Numbered from the stretch's first letter, positions 51,388 through 60,707 are shown. The stretch is 64,000 bases of DNA from an uncultured Lachnospiraceae bacterium (GCA_947589095.1 CANQBX010000006.1:19024-83023); one strand, 5' to 3'. Made by a program: numbers and translations. Notes: generated by a model from the letters alone, not told the origin.

Positions 51388-52728
51388 ATGATGAGCTATT
51401 CTGATTCCACCAACCGCGAATTTAAGAAAAACCAGCTGCGCAGCCGGATGATCTCCGCCGGGCAGCCGGTTCCCGATACGATCCGCGAGACGGCCCGGTC
51501 CGCGGCGGCCGAAGCCAGCCGCCAGCGGGAGGAGAGCGCGGCGACGATCCGTAAGGCTCATAACAGGACGATCCGCCGCCGCATGACCGTCGTTATCGTC
51601 ATTCTGTGCGTTGCGGCGGGAGTTCTGGGCGGTATTTACTGGTATAACCGGTTCGCGAAGCTGGAGAATACGACCGTTGTGTGGGAGCGGCAGATGGAAC
51701 AGACGGAAGGCACATTTACCGGCTATGTAAGCTTCGGAGAAAATGTGATCAAGTACACGCGCGACGGCGCTTCCTATATCGACGCTTCCGGCAAGGATAT
51801 CTGGATCCAGAGCTACGAGATGAACGCTCCTGTCGTGGCGGTCTGCGGCGGGTACGCCGCCATTGCCGACCAGCAGGGCAACAGCATCTATATCTGCGAT
51901 CAGACCGGCTGCCTCGGGATCGCTACGACGGTGCTGCCGATCTCCCGGATATCCATTTCCTCCAGAGGCATGGTGGCGGCGATCGTGGAGGACCAGCTTT
52001 CCAGCAGCGTCTATTACTATCAGCGGGACGGCTCGGAGCTGGAGATCTATATTAAGGGCCTTTTAAGCAGCGCCGACAGCCAGGATGATATGGGGATCGG
52101 CTATGTGCTGGACGCCGACCTGACTCCGGACGGCAACGTCCTGATGGGGTCCTATTTCTACGTACAGGGCGGACAGCTTAAGAACCGGGTCGCGTTCTAT
52201 AACTTCTCCGAGGTGGGCAAGAACGCCGTGAACCGTATGGTAGGCGGATTCCATGAGATCTACGACGACAGCATGGTGGCCCGTGTGGCGTGTCTGAGCG
52301 ATACCCGCGCGGTCGCGTTCGCGGACAACAGCCTGACCTTTTACAGTCTCCGCGACCAGATGTCGCCGGAGATGACGCTTCTGATCCCGGTGGAAGAGGA
52401 GATCCGCAGCATTTTCTATAATGAAAATTATGTGGGCGTTATTGTTTATTCCCCGTCCGGCGAGAATGAATACCGTATGGACGTGTATGAAGCCGACGGC
52501 ACGAAGGCATTTTCGGAAGAATTCAGCTACGACTACGCGCAGGCGGCCGTAGAAGGAGATATGATTTTTCTGTACAATGAGAATTCCTGCAGGATCTATA
52601 ACCATTACGGCAGTCTGAAGTATGAGGGAACGTTCGATTACACGGTGGCCAGGATCACCAATGGCAAGCTTCCCAATCAGATCATCGTGACGGGACCGCA
52701 GACCATGCAGGAGCTGTTACTGCATTGA
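51388..52728 (+). CDS. DUF5711 family protein, membrane-anchored beta-propeller-like
   Basis: 446 residues. After a charged N-terminus a single membrane segment (about 64-83, MTVVIVILCVAAGVLGGIYW) leads to a long beta-rich extracellular domain with repeated short strands (YIDASGKDIWIQSY, IYICDQTGCLGIATT). This matches DUF5711, found in Lachnospiraceae; function unknown, PQQ-propeller-like fold suspected. AAAGGGAGAACCA precedes two adjacent ATGs (51388, 51391). Likely co-transcribed with the LysM gene in front and glucokinase behind. Confidence 0.83.
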   Translation: MMSYSDSTNREFKKNQLRSRMISAGQPVPDTIRETARSAAAEASRQREESAATIRKAHNRTIRRRMTVVIVILCVAAGVLGGIYWYNRFAKLENTTVVWERQMEQTEGTFTGYVSFGENVIKYTRDGASYIDASGKDIWIQSYEMNAPVVAVCGGYAAIADQQGNSIYICDQTGCLGIATTVLPISRISISSRGMVAAIVEDQLSSSVYYYQRDGSELEIYIKGLLSSADSQDDMGIGYVLDADLTPDGNVLMGSYFYVQGGQLKNRVAFYNFSEVGKNAVNRMVGGFHEIYDDSMVARVACLSDTRAVAFADNSLTFYSLRDQMSPEMTLLIPVEEEIRSIFYNENYVGVIVYSPSGENEYRMDVYEADGTKAFSEEFSYDYAQAAVEGDMIFLYNENSCRIYNHYGSLKYEGTFDYTVARITNGKLPNQIIVTGPQTMQELLLH

Positions 52729-52742
52729 GAAGGAGACGAAAT

Positions 52743-53690
52743 ATGGAAAAGTACTGTATCGGAATTGATGTGGGCGGCACCACGGTAAAGCTCGGGGTAT
52801 TTGAGCAGTCGGGAACCCTTATACGCAAATGGGAGATCCCCACGAGGACGGAACATAACGGCTGCAATATTCTGACAGACATAGCGGTCTCCATCCGGCG
52901 GACGCTTGATGAGATGGGGATCCGTTTCCCGGATGTGGGCGGCGCCGGCATGGGCGTTCCGGGACCCGTTGCCCGCAACGGCTTCGTGCCCCGCTGTGTG
53001 AACCTGGGCTGGGGCGCCGGGTATCCGGCCCGCGATCTGAGCCTGATGCTGGACGGGCTTCCGGTCCAGTGCGCCAACGACGCGAATATAGCGGCCCTGG
53101 GCGAGATGTGGCAGGGCGGCGGCAAGGGATATGACGATATCGTGATGATCACGTTGGGCACCGGCGTGGGCGGCGGCGTGGTCATAGACCAGAAGATCGT
53201 CGCCGGACGGCACGGTCTGGCCGGGGAGATCGGACATACCCATGCCCGCGACGATGAGACGGAGTACTGCAACTGCGGCAGCCGCGGATGTCTGGAGCAG
53301 GTGGCCTCCGCCACCGGCATCGTCCGGGAGGCGAAGCGGTTCCTGGATTCCTCCGGGGACGAATCCTCCCTGCGCGATATTGAAGAGAGCAGGCTGACGG
53401 CCAAGGATGTGCTCGACGCGGCCAAGGCCGGGGACGGTCTGGCCATGGAAGTCGTCGAGTGCGTCGGTTATTATCTGGGCCGCGCTCTGGCGCAGCTGGC
53501 GCTGACGATCGATCCGGAAATCTTCGTGATCGGCGGCGGCGTGTCCAGGGCCGGGCAGTTCCTGATCGACATGATTCAGAAATATTACGAGGAGTATGAG
53601 ACGCTGTCCGAAGACCGGCCGCTGATCGGCCTGGCCAGGCTGGGCAATGACGCCGGAATCTACGGCGCGGCGCGTATGGTGCTGGATTGA
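52743..53690 (+). CDS. ROK family glucokinase
   Basis: 315 residues from ATG 52743 (AAGGAGACGAAAT upstream). N-terminal ATP site GIDVGGTTVKLGVF, catalytic Asp in NDANIAALGE, phosphate loop TLGTGVGGGVV, and the ROK zinc-binding segment EIGHTHARDD...CNCGSRGCLE. It phosphorylates glucose; the zinc-type ROK glucokinases of Firmicutes fit well. Only 14 bases after the DUF5711 stop. A terminator follows. Confidence 0.93.
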   Translation: MEKYCIGIDVGGTTVKLGVFEQSGTLIRKWEIPTRTEHNGCNILTDIAVSIRRTLDEMGIRFPDVGGAGMGVPGPVARNGFVPRCVNLGWGAGYPARDLSLMLDGLPVQCANDANIAALGEMWQGGGKGYDDIVMITLGTGVGGGVVIDQKIVAGRHGLAGEIGHTHARDDETEYCNCGSRGCLEQVASATGIVREAKRFLDSSGDESSLRDIEESRLTAKDVLDAAKAGDGLAMEVVECVGYYLGRALAQLALTIDPEIFVIGGGVSRAGQFLIDMIQKYYEEYETLSEDRPLIGLARLGNDAGIYGAARMVLD

Positions 53691-53697
53691 CGCGATG

Positions 53698-53727
53698 CAA
53701 AAGGTCTGCCGCCGGCAGGCCTTTTTT
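53698..53727 (+). terminator. intrinsic terminator after glucokinase
   Basis: Stem AAAAGGTCTGCC/GGCAGGCCTTTT (one G-T pair), loop GCC, running into TTTTTT. Confidence 0.9.
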
Positions 53728-53743
53728 GCATCCGGATACGACT

Positions 53744-53806
53744 AAAAAAGAGCGTACCGGAATGTCCGCGCTCTATAAAATGAGGAGACCCCGGCTGTTG
53801 CCAGCC
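53744..53806 (-). ncRNA. candidate small RNA with C-rich linker and terminator
   Basis: Read leftward: hairpin 1 is CCCCGGCTG-GCAA-CAGCCGGGG (53810-53789), then an unpaired stretch TCTCCTCATTTTAT, then a terminator stem AGAGCG...CGCTCT with an inner CGG/CCG pair, ending in TTTTTT (53749-53744). TTGACA (53838-53843) and CATAAT (53813-53818) could be its promoter, though the 19-base spacer is long. The exposed TCTCCTC resembles the anti-Shine-Dalgarno linker of Gram-positive small RNAs. No minus-strand gene is close enough to need this terminator. The rest of 53850-54039 shows nothing. Confidence 0.5.
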
Positions 53807-54103
53807 GGGGCAATTATGAAAAAATCTATGTGCATAATGTCAAAGGAATAGGTGGTTAAAACTTAGTTTCTGTGCATTTCTTATAAAATGATTGTAGAGG
53901 GTGCGTGTGAATTAGGTATAAACAAAATGTAAACAAACTGTGAACACAGAAAAATATACTTCCGCCCGGGCGCGGAAAAAGGAATTTCGGCAGAAATCTT
54001 TGTGCAAATTCCTGTCTGTACGGTCCATTCAGAATGTAGTATAATGGGTGATACCACAAGCGGCGGGAGTATGTTTTCGGCGGGATGCTATTTTGGAGGA
54101 AAC

Positions 54104-55762
54104 ATGGCGGAGTATAATAAGAAAAAGACCCTGGTGATCGGTCACAGGAATCCGGACACGGATTCCGTCTGCTCGGCCGTCTGCTACGCGGCGCTGAAGC
54201 GGAAGCTGACCGGCGACGACTATGAGGCGGCCCGGGCGGGGCATATGAACGAAGAGACGCTGTTCGTGCTGCGGTATTTCGGGGTGGAGAAGCCTGCGCG
54301 GGTGCGCCATGTGCGGACCGAGGTGCGGGACATCGACATCCGTCAGGTGCCCGGCGTGAACCGGAACATTTCCCTGAAGAACGCCTGGAACATCATGCAG
54401 AAGGACAGTCTGGTGACGCTGCCGGCGGTGGCGGAGGACGGTACCCTGGAAGGGCTGATCACGGTCAGCGACATTGCCAGGACCTATCTGGACGTGCTGG
54501 ACAGCAGTATTCTGTCCAAGGCCTGCACGAAGTATTCCAACATCATCGAGACGCTGGAAGGCCTGCTGCTCGTCGGCGACGAGAACGGCTATTTCTCCCA
54601 GGGAAAGGTGCTGATCGCGGCGGCGAATCCGGATATGATGGAGTATTACATCAGCGAGCACGACCTGGTGATCCTGGGGAACCGCTATGAATCCCAGCTG
54701 TGCGCCATTGAGATGGGCGCGGACTGCATCATTGTCTGCGAGGGAGCGGCGGTGTCCATGACCATCAAGAAGCTGGCGGCCGAGAAGGGCTGCACCGTGA
54801 TGACCACGCCTTACGACGCGTTTACGGCGGCCCGTCTGATCAACCAGAGCATGCCGATCGGGTATTTCATGAAGAGCGACCATCTGATCACGTTCCAGGA
54901 GACGGACGTGGTGGATGAGATCAAGGACGTGATGGCCAGCAAGCGCCACCGCGACTTCCCGATCCTGGATGAGGACGGCAAGTATAAGGGAATGATCTCC
55001 CGCCGGAATCTCCTCGGCGCCCGCGGCAAGTCGGTGATCCTGGTGGATCATAACGAGAAGTCCCAGGCGGTGGACGGTATCGAGAACGCGCATATCGTGG
55101 AGATCATCGACCATCACCGGCTCGGCTCCATCGAGACCATCGGGCCGGTGTATTTCCGCAACCAGCCGCTGGGCTGCACGGCTACCATCGTCTACCAGAT
55201 GTACCGGGAGAATGCTGTCGCGGTCGATAAGCAGACGGCCGGACTTCTGTGCAGCGCGATCCTGTCGGACACGCTTCTGTTCCGCTCGCCCACCTGTACG
55301 GACGTCGACCGGCAGGCGGCGGCGGAGCTGGCGCGGATCGCCGGGATCGATGTGGAGAAGTACGCGATGGAGATGTTCGCGGCCGGCAGCAATTTCGCCA
55401 GTAAGTCCGAGGAGGACATCCTGTATCAGGATTTCAAGCTGTTCACGGTGGGGAAGACCACGTTCGGCGTGGGGCAGATCAATTCGCTGAACGCCCAGGA
55501 GCTGGAAGAACTGGAGAGGCGGATGCTTCCGTATCTGAAGACGGAGCGGACGCGCCGGGGCCTGGATATGATGTTTCTGATGCTGACGAATATTCTGACG
55601 GAGACTACGGTGCTTCTGTGCGACGGACAGGGCGCCGAGCGGATGATCCAGAACGCGTTTCAGATGGAAGAAGAGGACAAGCCGAACCGGGTGCTGCTGT
55701 CCGGCGTGGTGTCGCGGAAGAAGCAGCTGATTCCGGCGATCCTGCTGGAACTGGAAGGTTAG
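54104..55762 (+). CDS. ppaC: manganese-dependent inorganic pyrophosphatase with CBS domains
   Basis: 552 residues from ATG 54104 (TTGGAGGAAAC upstream; TATAAT at 54040-54045). Family II (DHH) enzyme: VIGHRNPDTDSVCSA, DHH at 336-338 (EIIDHHRLGS), and SRKKQL near the C-terminus. Between the N-terminal pieces sit a CBS domain (about 72-130), a DRTGG domain and a second CBS domain (about 268-315), which make the enzyme respond to adenine nucleotides. Such CBS-pyrophosphatases are known from Clostridia. It removes PPi in the cytosol. Confidence 0.93.
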   Translation: MAEYNKKKTLVIGHRNPDTDSVCSAVCYAALKRKLTGDDYEAARAGHMNEETLFVLRYFGVEKPARVRHVRTEVRDIDIRQVPGVNRNISLKNAWNIMQKDSLVTLPAVAEDGTLEGLITVSDIARTYLDVLDSSILSKACTKYSNIIETLEGLLLVGDENGYFSQGKVLIAAANPDMMEYYISEHDLVILGNRYESQLCAIEMGADCIIVCEGAAVSMTIKKLAAEKGCTVMTTPYDAFTAARLINQSMPIGYFMKSDHLITFQETDVVDEIKDVMASKRHRDFPILDEDGKYKGMISRRNLLGARGKSVILVDHNEKSQAVDGIENAHIVEIIDHHRLGSIETIGPVYFRNQPLGCTATIVYQMYRENAVAVDKQTAGLLCSAILSDTLLFRSPTCTDVDRQAAAELARIAGIDVEKYAMEMFAAGSNFASKSEEDILYQDFKLFTVGKTTFGVGQINSLNAQELEELERRMLPYLKTERTRRGLDMMFLMLTNILTETTVLLCDGQGAERMIQNAFQMEEEDKPNRVLLSGVVSRKKQLIPAILLELEG

Positions 55763-55847
55763 GGCCGCGGGACCGGGACTGCCGGCCGCGGGACAGAAGA
55801 AGCCGGGAGGCCCGGGATGGGCGCGCCGGCTGAGAAGGAGAAACGAG

Positions 55848-56126
55848 ATGACATTTACATACCCTGCGGCGGTCGTGCCGCATGACGAGGACGACGGATA
55901 CCATGTATATTTCCCGGATCTGGAGAGCTGCGAGGCGGACGGACCGGATCTGGACGACGCGCTGCAGAACGCCCGAGAGGCGGCATACGACTGGATCTGC
56001 GTGGAACTGGAGGAGGAGACGGTCCTGATGCCGGAGGTGTCGCACGCGGAGGACATCGAACTGCCGGAGGGCGGTTTCCTGCGCAATATCATGGTGACGG
56101 TGAAGTTGCTGCCGGATAATGACTGA
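55848..56126 (+). CDS. HicB-like protein, no HicA partner
   Basis: 92 residues. FTYPAAVVPHDEDDGYHVYF, then FPDLESCEADGPDLDDALQNAREAAYDWI, whose core PDLESCEADG and DALQNAREA are the HicB fold (degenerate RNase H-like). Classical HicB antitoxins have a DNA-binding C-terminus and sit next to HicA; neither is present. It may be a stand-alone HicB-fold protein. GAGAAGGAGAAACGAG precedes ATG. Confidence 0.78.
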   Translation: MTFTYPAAVVPHDEDDGYHVYFPDLESCEADGPDLDDALQNAREAAYDWICVELEEETVLMPEVSHAEDIELPEGGFLRNIMVTVKLLPDND

Positions 56127-56209
56127 GCGGCCGGCGCCGAAGATATGCGGCGGGCCGCTGCGGCGCCCGCGGCCGGCGCGGACGATAAGACTGTAAAAGG
56201 AGTTCGATT

Positions 56210-56791
56210 ATGGCGAAGCAGAATTGGAAATCAGGCAATCTTTTATATCCTTTGCCGGTGATCATGGCGAGCTGCCGGCGCCCCGGCGAGAAGCCGAACA
56301 TTATCACGCTGGCATGGGCCGGAACCGTCTGTTCGACCCCGCCGATGGTGTCCGTTTCCATCCAGCGGGTGCGGCATTCCTATGGGATCATCCGGGAGAC
56401 CGGCGAGTTTGTGATCAATCTGGTGACGAAGGATCTGACCTTTGCCACCGATTACTGCGGGGTCCGTTCCGGAAGAGATGTGGACAAGTTCGCGGAGATG
56501 AAGCTGACGCCCCTGCCGTCGCAGCATATCGCGGCTCCGGGCATCGCCGAGAGCCCGGTGAATCTGGAGTGTAAGGTCCGGCAGGTGATCCCGCTGGGCA
56601 GCCACGATATGTTCGTGGCGGAGATTGTGGGCGTGACGGTAGAGGACAGCTATATCGATGAGAACGGAAAGTTCCGCTTAAACGACGCCGATCTGACGGC
56701 TTATTCCCACGGCGAGTATTTCCGGCTGGGAGAGAAGCTGGGGAAGTTCGGCTACTCGGTGGAGAAGAAGCCGGCCGGTAAGAGGAAATAG
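56210..56791 (+). CDS. flavin reductase family protein
   Basis: 193 residues, FMN-binding split-barrel (DIM6/NTAB) type: LLYPLPVIMASCRRPGEKPN start, AWAGTVCSTPPMVSVSI, FVINLVTKDL and HDMFVAEIVGVTVED. Such proteins bind FMN and reduce flavin, or act as small-molecule reductases in anaerobes. AAGGAGTTCGATT precedes ATG. No flavin-dependent partner is adjacent. Confidence 0.9.
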   Translation: MAKQNWKSGNLLYPLPVIMASCRRPGEKPNIITLAWAGTVCSTPPMVSVSIQRVRHSYGIIRETGEFVINLVTKDLTFATDYCGVRSGRDVDKFAEMKLTPLPSQHIAAPGIAESPVNLECKVRQVIPLGSHDMFVAEIVGVTVEDSYIDENGKFRLNDADLTAYSHGEYFRLGEKLGKFGYSVEKKPAGKRK

Positions 56792-56848
56792 CAGCAGGGC
56801 GGACCGTAATGCCGCGGCAGAATATACAGACAGGAGACCAGTAGGGAT

Positions 56849-57382
56849 TTGAGCGTTCAGCATAATAATATCATATTGATCGGCATGCCGGCCGCCGGTA
56901 AAAGTATGGCGGGCGTGCTTTTGGCCAAGCGCCTGGGATATTCCTTTATCGATACGGATATCGTGATCCAGGAGCAGGAAGGCCGGCTTCTGAAGGAGAT
57001 CATCGCGCAGGACGGATTGGACGGGTTCCTGGCGATCGAGAACCGTGTGAACGCCGGACTGACGCCTGTCCGCGCGGTGATCGCGCCGGGAGGAAGCGTG
57101 ATCTACGGGCGGGAGGCTATGGAGCATTTTAAGGAGATCGGAACGGTGGTCTACCTCCGGGTTACCTATGAGGCGCTTGAAGCGCGTCTCGGCGATCTGA
57201 AGGACCGGGGCGTGGCCCTGCGGGACGGTATGACGCTTCTGGATCTCTATAACGAGCGGGTTCCGCTCTATGAGAAATACGCAGACATCACCATTGATGA
57301 GGCCGGCAAGTCTGCCGGCGACGTGGTGGACGAGCTGCGTGGGATACTGGCCGGTTGGGATCCGCGCTGCGGGCGGGGATGA
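56849..57382 (+). CDS. aroK: shikimate kinase
   Basis: 177 residues from TTG 56849 (AGTAGGGA close upstream; no better ATG). Walker A GMPAAGKSMAGVLLAKRLG, FIDTDIVIQ (shikimate-binding Asp), and GGSVIYG are the shikimate-kinase motifs. VIAPGGSV follows the usual order. The lid Arg is in KDRGVAL. It phosphorylates shikimate in aromatic amino-acid synthesis; other aro genes are not nearby, and a related P-loop kinase is an alternative. Confidence 0.85.
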   Translation: MSVQHNNIILIGMPAAGKSMAGVLLAKRLGYSFIDTDIVIQEQEGRLLKEIIAQDGLDGFLAIENRVNAGLTPVRAVIAPGGSVIYGREAMEHFKEIGTVVYLRVTYEALEARLGDLKDRGVALRDGMTLLDLYNERVPLYEKYADITIDEAGKSAGDVVDELRGILAGWDPRCGRG

Positions 57383-57487
57383 ACGCCTGCGGCCGAGACA
57401 TTTATGGGAACATTCACGGCAGAAGGATCACCGGATCACGCCCGCGCTTTCGCGGCGCGGGACCCGATAGAAAGGAAGGATAAGACT

Positions 57488-58441
57488 ATGAAGCGTTTAC
57501 TGGCAATCGGAGAAGCACTTATTGACTGGATCCCGGCGGAGTCCGGCAGACCCATCCGCCACGTCACCGCGTTCCAGCCGAAGGTGGGCGGCGCGCCCGC
57601 CAATGTGGTCGGGGCCTATGTGAAGCTGGGCGGAAGCGGATCCATGATCACCCAGCTCGGAGACGATCCCTTTGGCGATAAGATCGTGGAGGAGCTGACG
57701 GACTGCGGCATCGACTGCGCCTGCGTAAAGCGTACCAAAGAAGCGAACACATCGCTGGCTTTCGTGGCGCTGCAGGAGGACGGCAACCGGGAATTCTCCT
57801 TCTACCGCAAGCCCGGCGCGGACATGCTGCTGAAGCCGGAGGCGGTGGAAGAGGCGTGGTTCAAGGACATCTTCGCGCTGCATTTCTGCTCGGTGTCCCT
57901 GGGCGACTGGCCCATGAAGGAAGCCCACCGCAGGGCGATCCGCCATGCCCGCGAGGCAGACGCCCTGGTCAGCTTCGACCCGAACCTGCGTCTGGCGCTG
58001 TGGGACGATACGGATGAGCTTCGCCGTGTGGTGCGGGAGTTCGCGCCCATGGCCGATATCCTGAAGGTGTCGGACGAGGAGCTGGAATTCATTACCGGCA
58101 GGACCGAGATCACCGACGCGCTGCCGGAACTGCTTTCCGGCAATACGAAGCTGGTCATCTATACCAAGGGACCGGACGGCGCGGAGTGCTATACGAAGAC
58201 GGCCAAGGGCTTCGCCGCCGGCCGGAAGGTCGCCGCTGTGGACACCACCGGCGCGGGCGACGGCTTCATCGGCTCCTTCCTCTACTGCCTGTCCCGGGAC
58301 GGCGTGGACGCCGGCAATATCGCGGATCTGACCGCAGAGAAGATGGCGGGGTATCTGGCGTTTTCCAATAAGTTCTGCGGGATCAGCGTGACCAGGCTGG
58401 GAGCCATCGCGTCGTATCCGACGCTGGCGGAGATGGAGTAG
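57488..58441 (+). CDS. PfkB-family fructokinase
   Basis: 317 residues from ATG 57488 (AAAGGAAGGATAAGACT upstream). GEALIDWIP, KVGGAPANVVGAYVKLGG and DTTGAGDGFIGSFL, with the catalytic Asp in GAGD, match fructokinases of the ScrK/Frk branch. It phosphorylates fructose to fructose-6-P, joining glycolysis next to pgi and glucokinase. A shadow ORF before it at 57404 has no site. Confidence 0.88.
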   Translation: MKRLLAIGEALIDWIPAESGRPIRHVTAFQPKVGGAPANVVGAYVKLGGSGSMITQLGDDPFGDKIVEELTDCGIDCACVKRTKEANTSLAFVALQEDGNREFSFYRKPGADMLLKPEAVEEAWFKDIFALHFCSVSLGDWPMKEAHRRAIRHAREADALVSFDPNLRLALWDDTDELRRVVREFAPMADILKVSDEELEFITGRTEITDALPELLSGNTKLVIYTKGPDGAECYTKTAKGFAAGRKVAAVDTTGAGDGFIGSFLYCLSRDGVDAGNIADLTAEKMAGYLAFSNKFCGISVTRLGAIASYPTLAEME

Positions 58442-58469
58442 ACGCACGGCTGCGATGGAGAACGGGGTA

Positions 58470-59477
58470 ATGGATATGTCGGTACAGATCCCGGATTTTC
58501 TGCGGAAAATGCTGACCGCCCGGTACGGAACGGAGACAACCGCCCGGATCCTGGACGGTTACACAAAGCGCCGTCCTGTGACGCTTCGGGCGAATACCCT
58601 TAAGACGGACGCAGCCCGCGTGAAGGAACGACTGACGGCGGCCGGGATCGGCTGGAGGGAGACGCGGTGGTATCCGGACGCATTGATCCTGGAACAGGCG
58701 CGGGAGCCGGAGGTGCGGGCGCTGGATATCTATGAAAATGGGGAGATCTATCTGCAGAGCCTGTCGTCGATGATCCCGCCGCTGATCCTTGAGCCGCGCG
58801 CGGGAGAAACGATCCTCGATATGGCGGCTGCGCCCGGCGGCAAGACGACCCAGATGGCGGCGCTCTCCCGCGGGACGGCGCAGATCACCGCATGTGAGAA
58901 GAACTATGCCCGCGCGGAGCGGCTGCGCTACAATCTCGCCAGGCAGGGCGCCGGCGGCATTCCGGTGCTGAACGAGGACGCGCGGAAGCTGGATCCGTTT
59001 TTCTCATTTGACAAGATCCTTCTGGACGCGCCCTGCAGCGGCAGCGGGACGATCCGCCTTCCTGCGGCGCCGGCGACCGACGACGCTTTGGAAGAAGCGG
59101 CCGGCAGCCGGCGGCGAACCGAAAAGCGGAGCCGGAAGCCGGACGGGCTCATTACCATGGAACTCATCGACCGTTCCGTCCGCACGCAGGAGGCGCTTCT
59201 TCGCAAGGCGCTTCAGCTTCTGAAGCCGGGACACGAGATGGTCTATTCCACCTGCTCCGTACTGGAATGCGAAAATGAGGTCGTCTTACGGAGAGTACTG
59301 CCCGGCGCGAAAGCGGAGATCGTTCCGATCGAGCATCCGATGCTTGAAGAGCTTCCGCTTCTGCCGGCGTCGATCCCCGGAACCGTCTGCGTCTGCCCGA
59401 CCGGGCTGTACGAAGGTTTCTTTGCGGCGAAGATCCGGAGATCGCAGGACCTGCGTTTTCAGACGGATCCGTTATAA
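58470..59477 (+). CDS. NOL1/NOP2/Sun (RsmB/RsmF) family RNA m5C methyltransferase
   Basis: 335 residues from ATG 58470 (GGAG 9 bases upstream; ATG 58455 and 58476 are alternatives). Motifs: DMAAAPGGKTTQMA (SAM site), LLDAPCSGSG (first Cys) and YSTCSV (catalytic Cys), giving C5-cytosine methylation of rRNA or tRNA. A hydrophilic insert of about 25 residues (GSRRRTEKRSRKPDG) lies after the PC motif. The shortened C-terminus lacks the PUA domain found in RsmF, so specificity is uncertain. Confidence 0.9.
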   Translation: MDMSVQIPDFLRKMLTARYGTETTARILDGYTKRRPVTLRANTLKTDAARVKERLTAAGIGWRETRWYPDALILEQAREPEVRALDIYENGEIYLQSLSSMIPPLILEPRAGETILDMAAAPGGKTTQMAALSRGTAQITACEKNYARAERLRYNLARQGAGGIPVLNEDARKLDPFFSFDKILLDAPCSGSGTIRLPAAPATDDALEEAAGSRRRTEKRSRKPDGLITMELIDRSVRTQEALLRKALQLLKPGHEMVYSTCSVLECENEVVLRRVLPGAKAEIVPIEHPMLEELPLLPASIPGTVCVCPTGLYEGFFAAKIRRSQDLRFQTDPL

Positions 59478-59566
59478 TAATCGAATCGGAACCGGGCCTT
59501 CCCGCCGGAGCGGCGGGCGGGGCCGGTATTTCCGAAATATCCGTATGATTCAGAGGTAAGATACAT

Positions 59567-60385
59567 ATGACCCGAAATCTTCTCAGACAGGTCGTGATCC
59601 GGACGCTCCCGGTCATGACCGGCTATCTGGTTCTTGGCTTCGGCTTCGGTATCCTCTCCGAGAACGCCGGTTACGGCTTCTGGTGGGTTCTGGGCATGAG
59701 CGTGTTCATCTACGCCGGATCCATGCAATATCTGATGGTCAGCCTGCTGGCCTCCGGCGCTTCTGTGATCTCCACGGCGTTGGCTGCGCTGATGGTTAAC
59801 GCCCGGCACCTGTTCTACGGCATCTCCATGATCGACAAATATAAGGGCGCCGGCGCAAAGAAGCCCTATCTGGTCTTCGCGCTGACGGACGAGACGTATT
59901 CCCTGGTGTGCCACGGCGACACGCCGGAGGGAGCGGATCCGCATCTTTACTATTTCCTAGTGTCGCTTTTCAACCAGATTTACTGGATCATCGGAAGCGC
60001 CCTGGGCGCGGTCGTGGGTTCGGCGGTTACGTTCAACTCGGCGGGGATCGATTTCGCTATGACGGCTCTTTTCGTGACGGTTTTCGTGGAGCAATGGGTG
60101 ACGGCGAAGGACCATGTTCCGGCGGTCGCCGGCGTATGCATCACCGTGGTCTGCCTGGCGCTTTTCGGCGGCGATCTGTTCCTGATACCATCCATGATCC
60201 TGATCCTGGCGGGGCTTTCGCTGGGAAGGCCGGCGCTCGAACGCAGAGAGGCGGCCGATGCCGGTAAGCATGACACGGATGCGCAGGCCGCGGGGGCGGC
60301 CCTGCCGCCGCAGGCGTCCGGAAGCGTACAGTCCGAACGTCCCGCCGCGTCCGATTCGAACGAAAGGAGGTTCCGCCATGACTGA
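59567..60385 (+). CDS. azlC: AzlC family branched-chain amino acid exporter subunit
   Basis: 272 residues, eight membrane segments: GYLVLGFGFGIL, FIYAGSMQYLMVSLL, ALMVNARHLFYGIS and DETYSLVC are AzlC family motifs. With AzlD it exports branched-chain amino acids. A 40-residue hydrophilic tail (about 230-272) is not usual; its last codons carry the AAAGGAGG ribosome site of azlD. It overlaps azlD by 8 bases. Confidence 0.92.
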   Translation: MTRNLLRQVVIRTLPVMTGYLVLGFGFGILSENAGYGFWWVLGMSVFIYAGSMQYLMVSLLASGASVISTALAALMVNARHLFYGISMIDKYKGAGAKKPYLVFALTDETYSLVCHGDTPEGADPHLYYFLVSLFNQIYWIIGSALGAVVGSAVTFNSAGIDFAMTALFVTVFVEQWVTAKDHVPAVAGVCITVVCLALFGGDLFLIPSMILILAGLSLGRPALERREAADAGKHDTDAQAAGAALPPQASGSVQSERPAASDSNERRFRHD

Positions 60386-60707
60386 TACCCGCGCCATATC
60401 GCTGATCGCGGCCGCCGCCATTGTGACGGCGCTGCTTCGTTTCCTTCCGTTTCTTCTTCTGGGCGGCAGGCGGAAGACGCCGGAATATATCACCTATCTG
60501 GGCAAGGTCCTCCCGTACGCCATCATAGGCATGCTGGTGGTCTACTGCCTGCGGGGCATCACTCCGCTGGCCTGGCCTTACGGCCTGCCCGAGCTGATTG
60601 CCGTGGCCGCGACGGCCGCCCTTCATCTGTGGCGCCGCAACACGCTTCTCAGCATTGCAGGGGGCACTGTCTGTTACATGATTCTGGTGCAGTTTATTTT
60701 TAGGTAG
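60378..60707 (+). CDS. azlD: AzlD family branched-chain amino acid exporter subunit
   Basis: 109 residues from ATG 60378 (AAAGGAGG 8 bases upstream). Three to four membrane segments; LLRFLPFLLLGGRRKTPEY, LGKVLPYAIIGMLVVYCLRG start and WRRNTLLSIAGGTVCYM are AzlD motifs. Translationally coupled to azlC by overlap, forming the two-subunit exporter. Confidence 0.92.
   Translation: MTDTRAISLIAAAAIVTALLRFLPFLLLGGRRKTPEYITYLGKVLPYAIIGMLVVYCLRGITPLAWPYGLPELIAVAATAALHLWRRNTLLSIAGGTVCYMILVQFIFR

Noticed and set aside
53789..53810. Plus-strand terminator for glucokinase
   Set aside because: That hairpin has no T-run on the plus strand, and glucokinase already has a terminator at 53698-53727.
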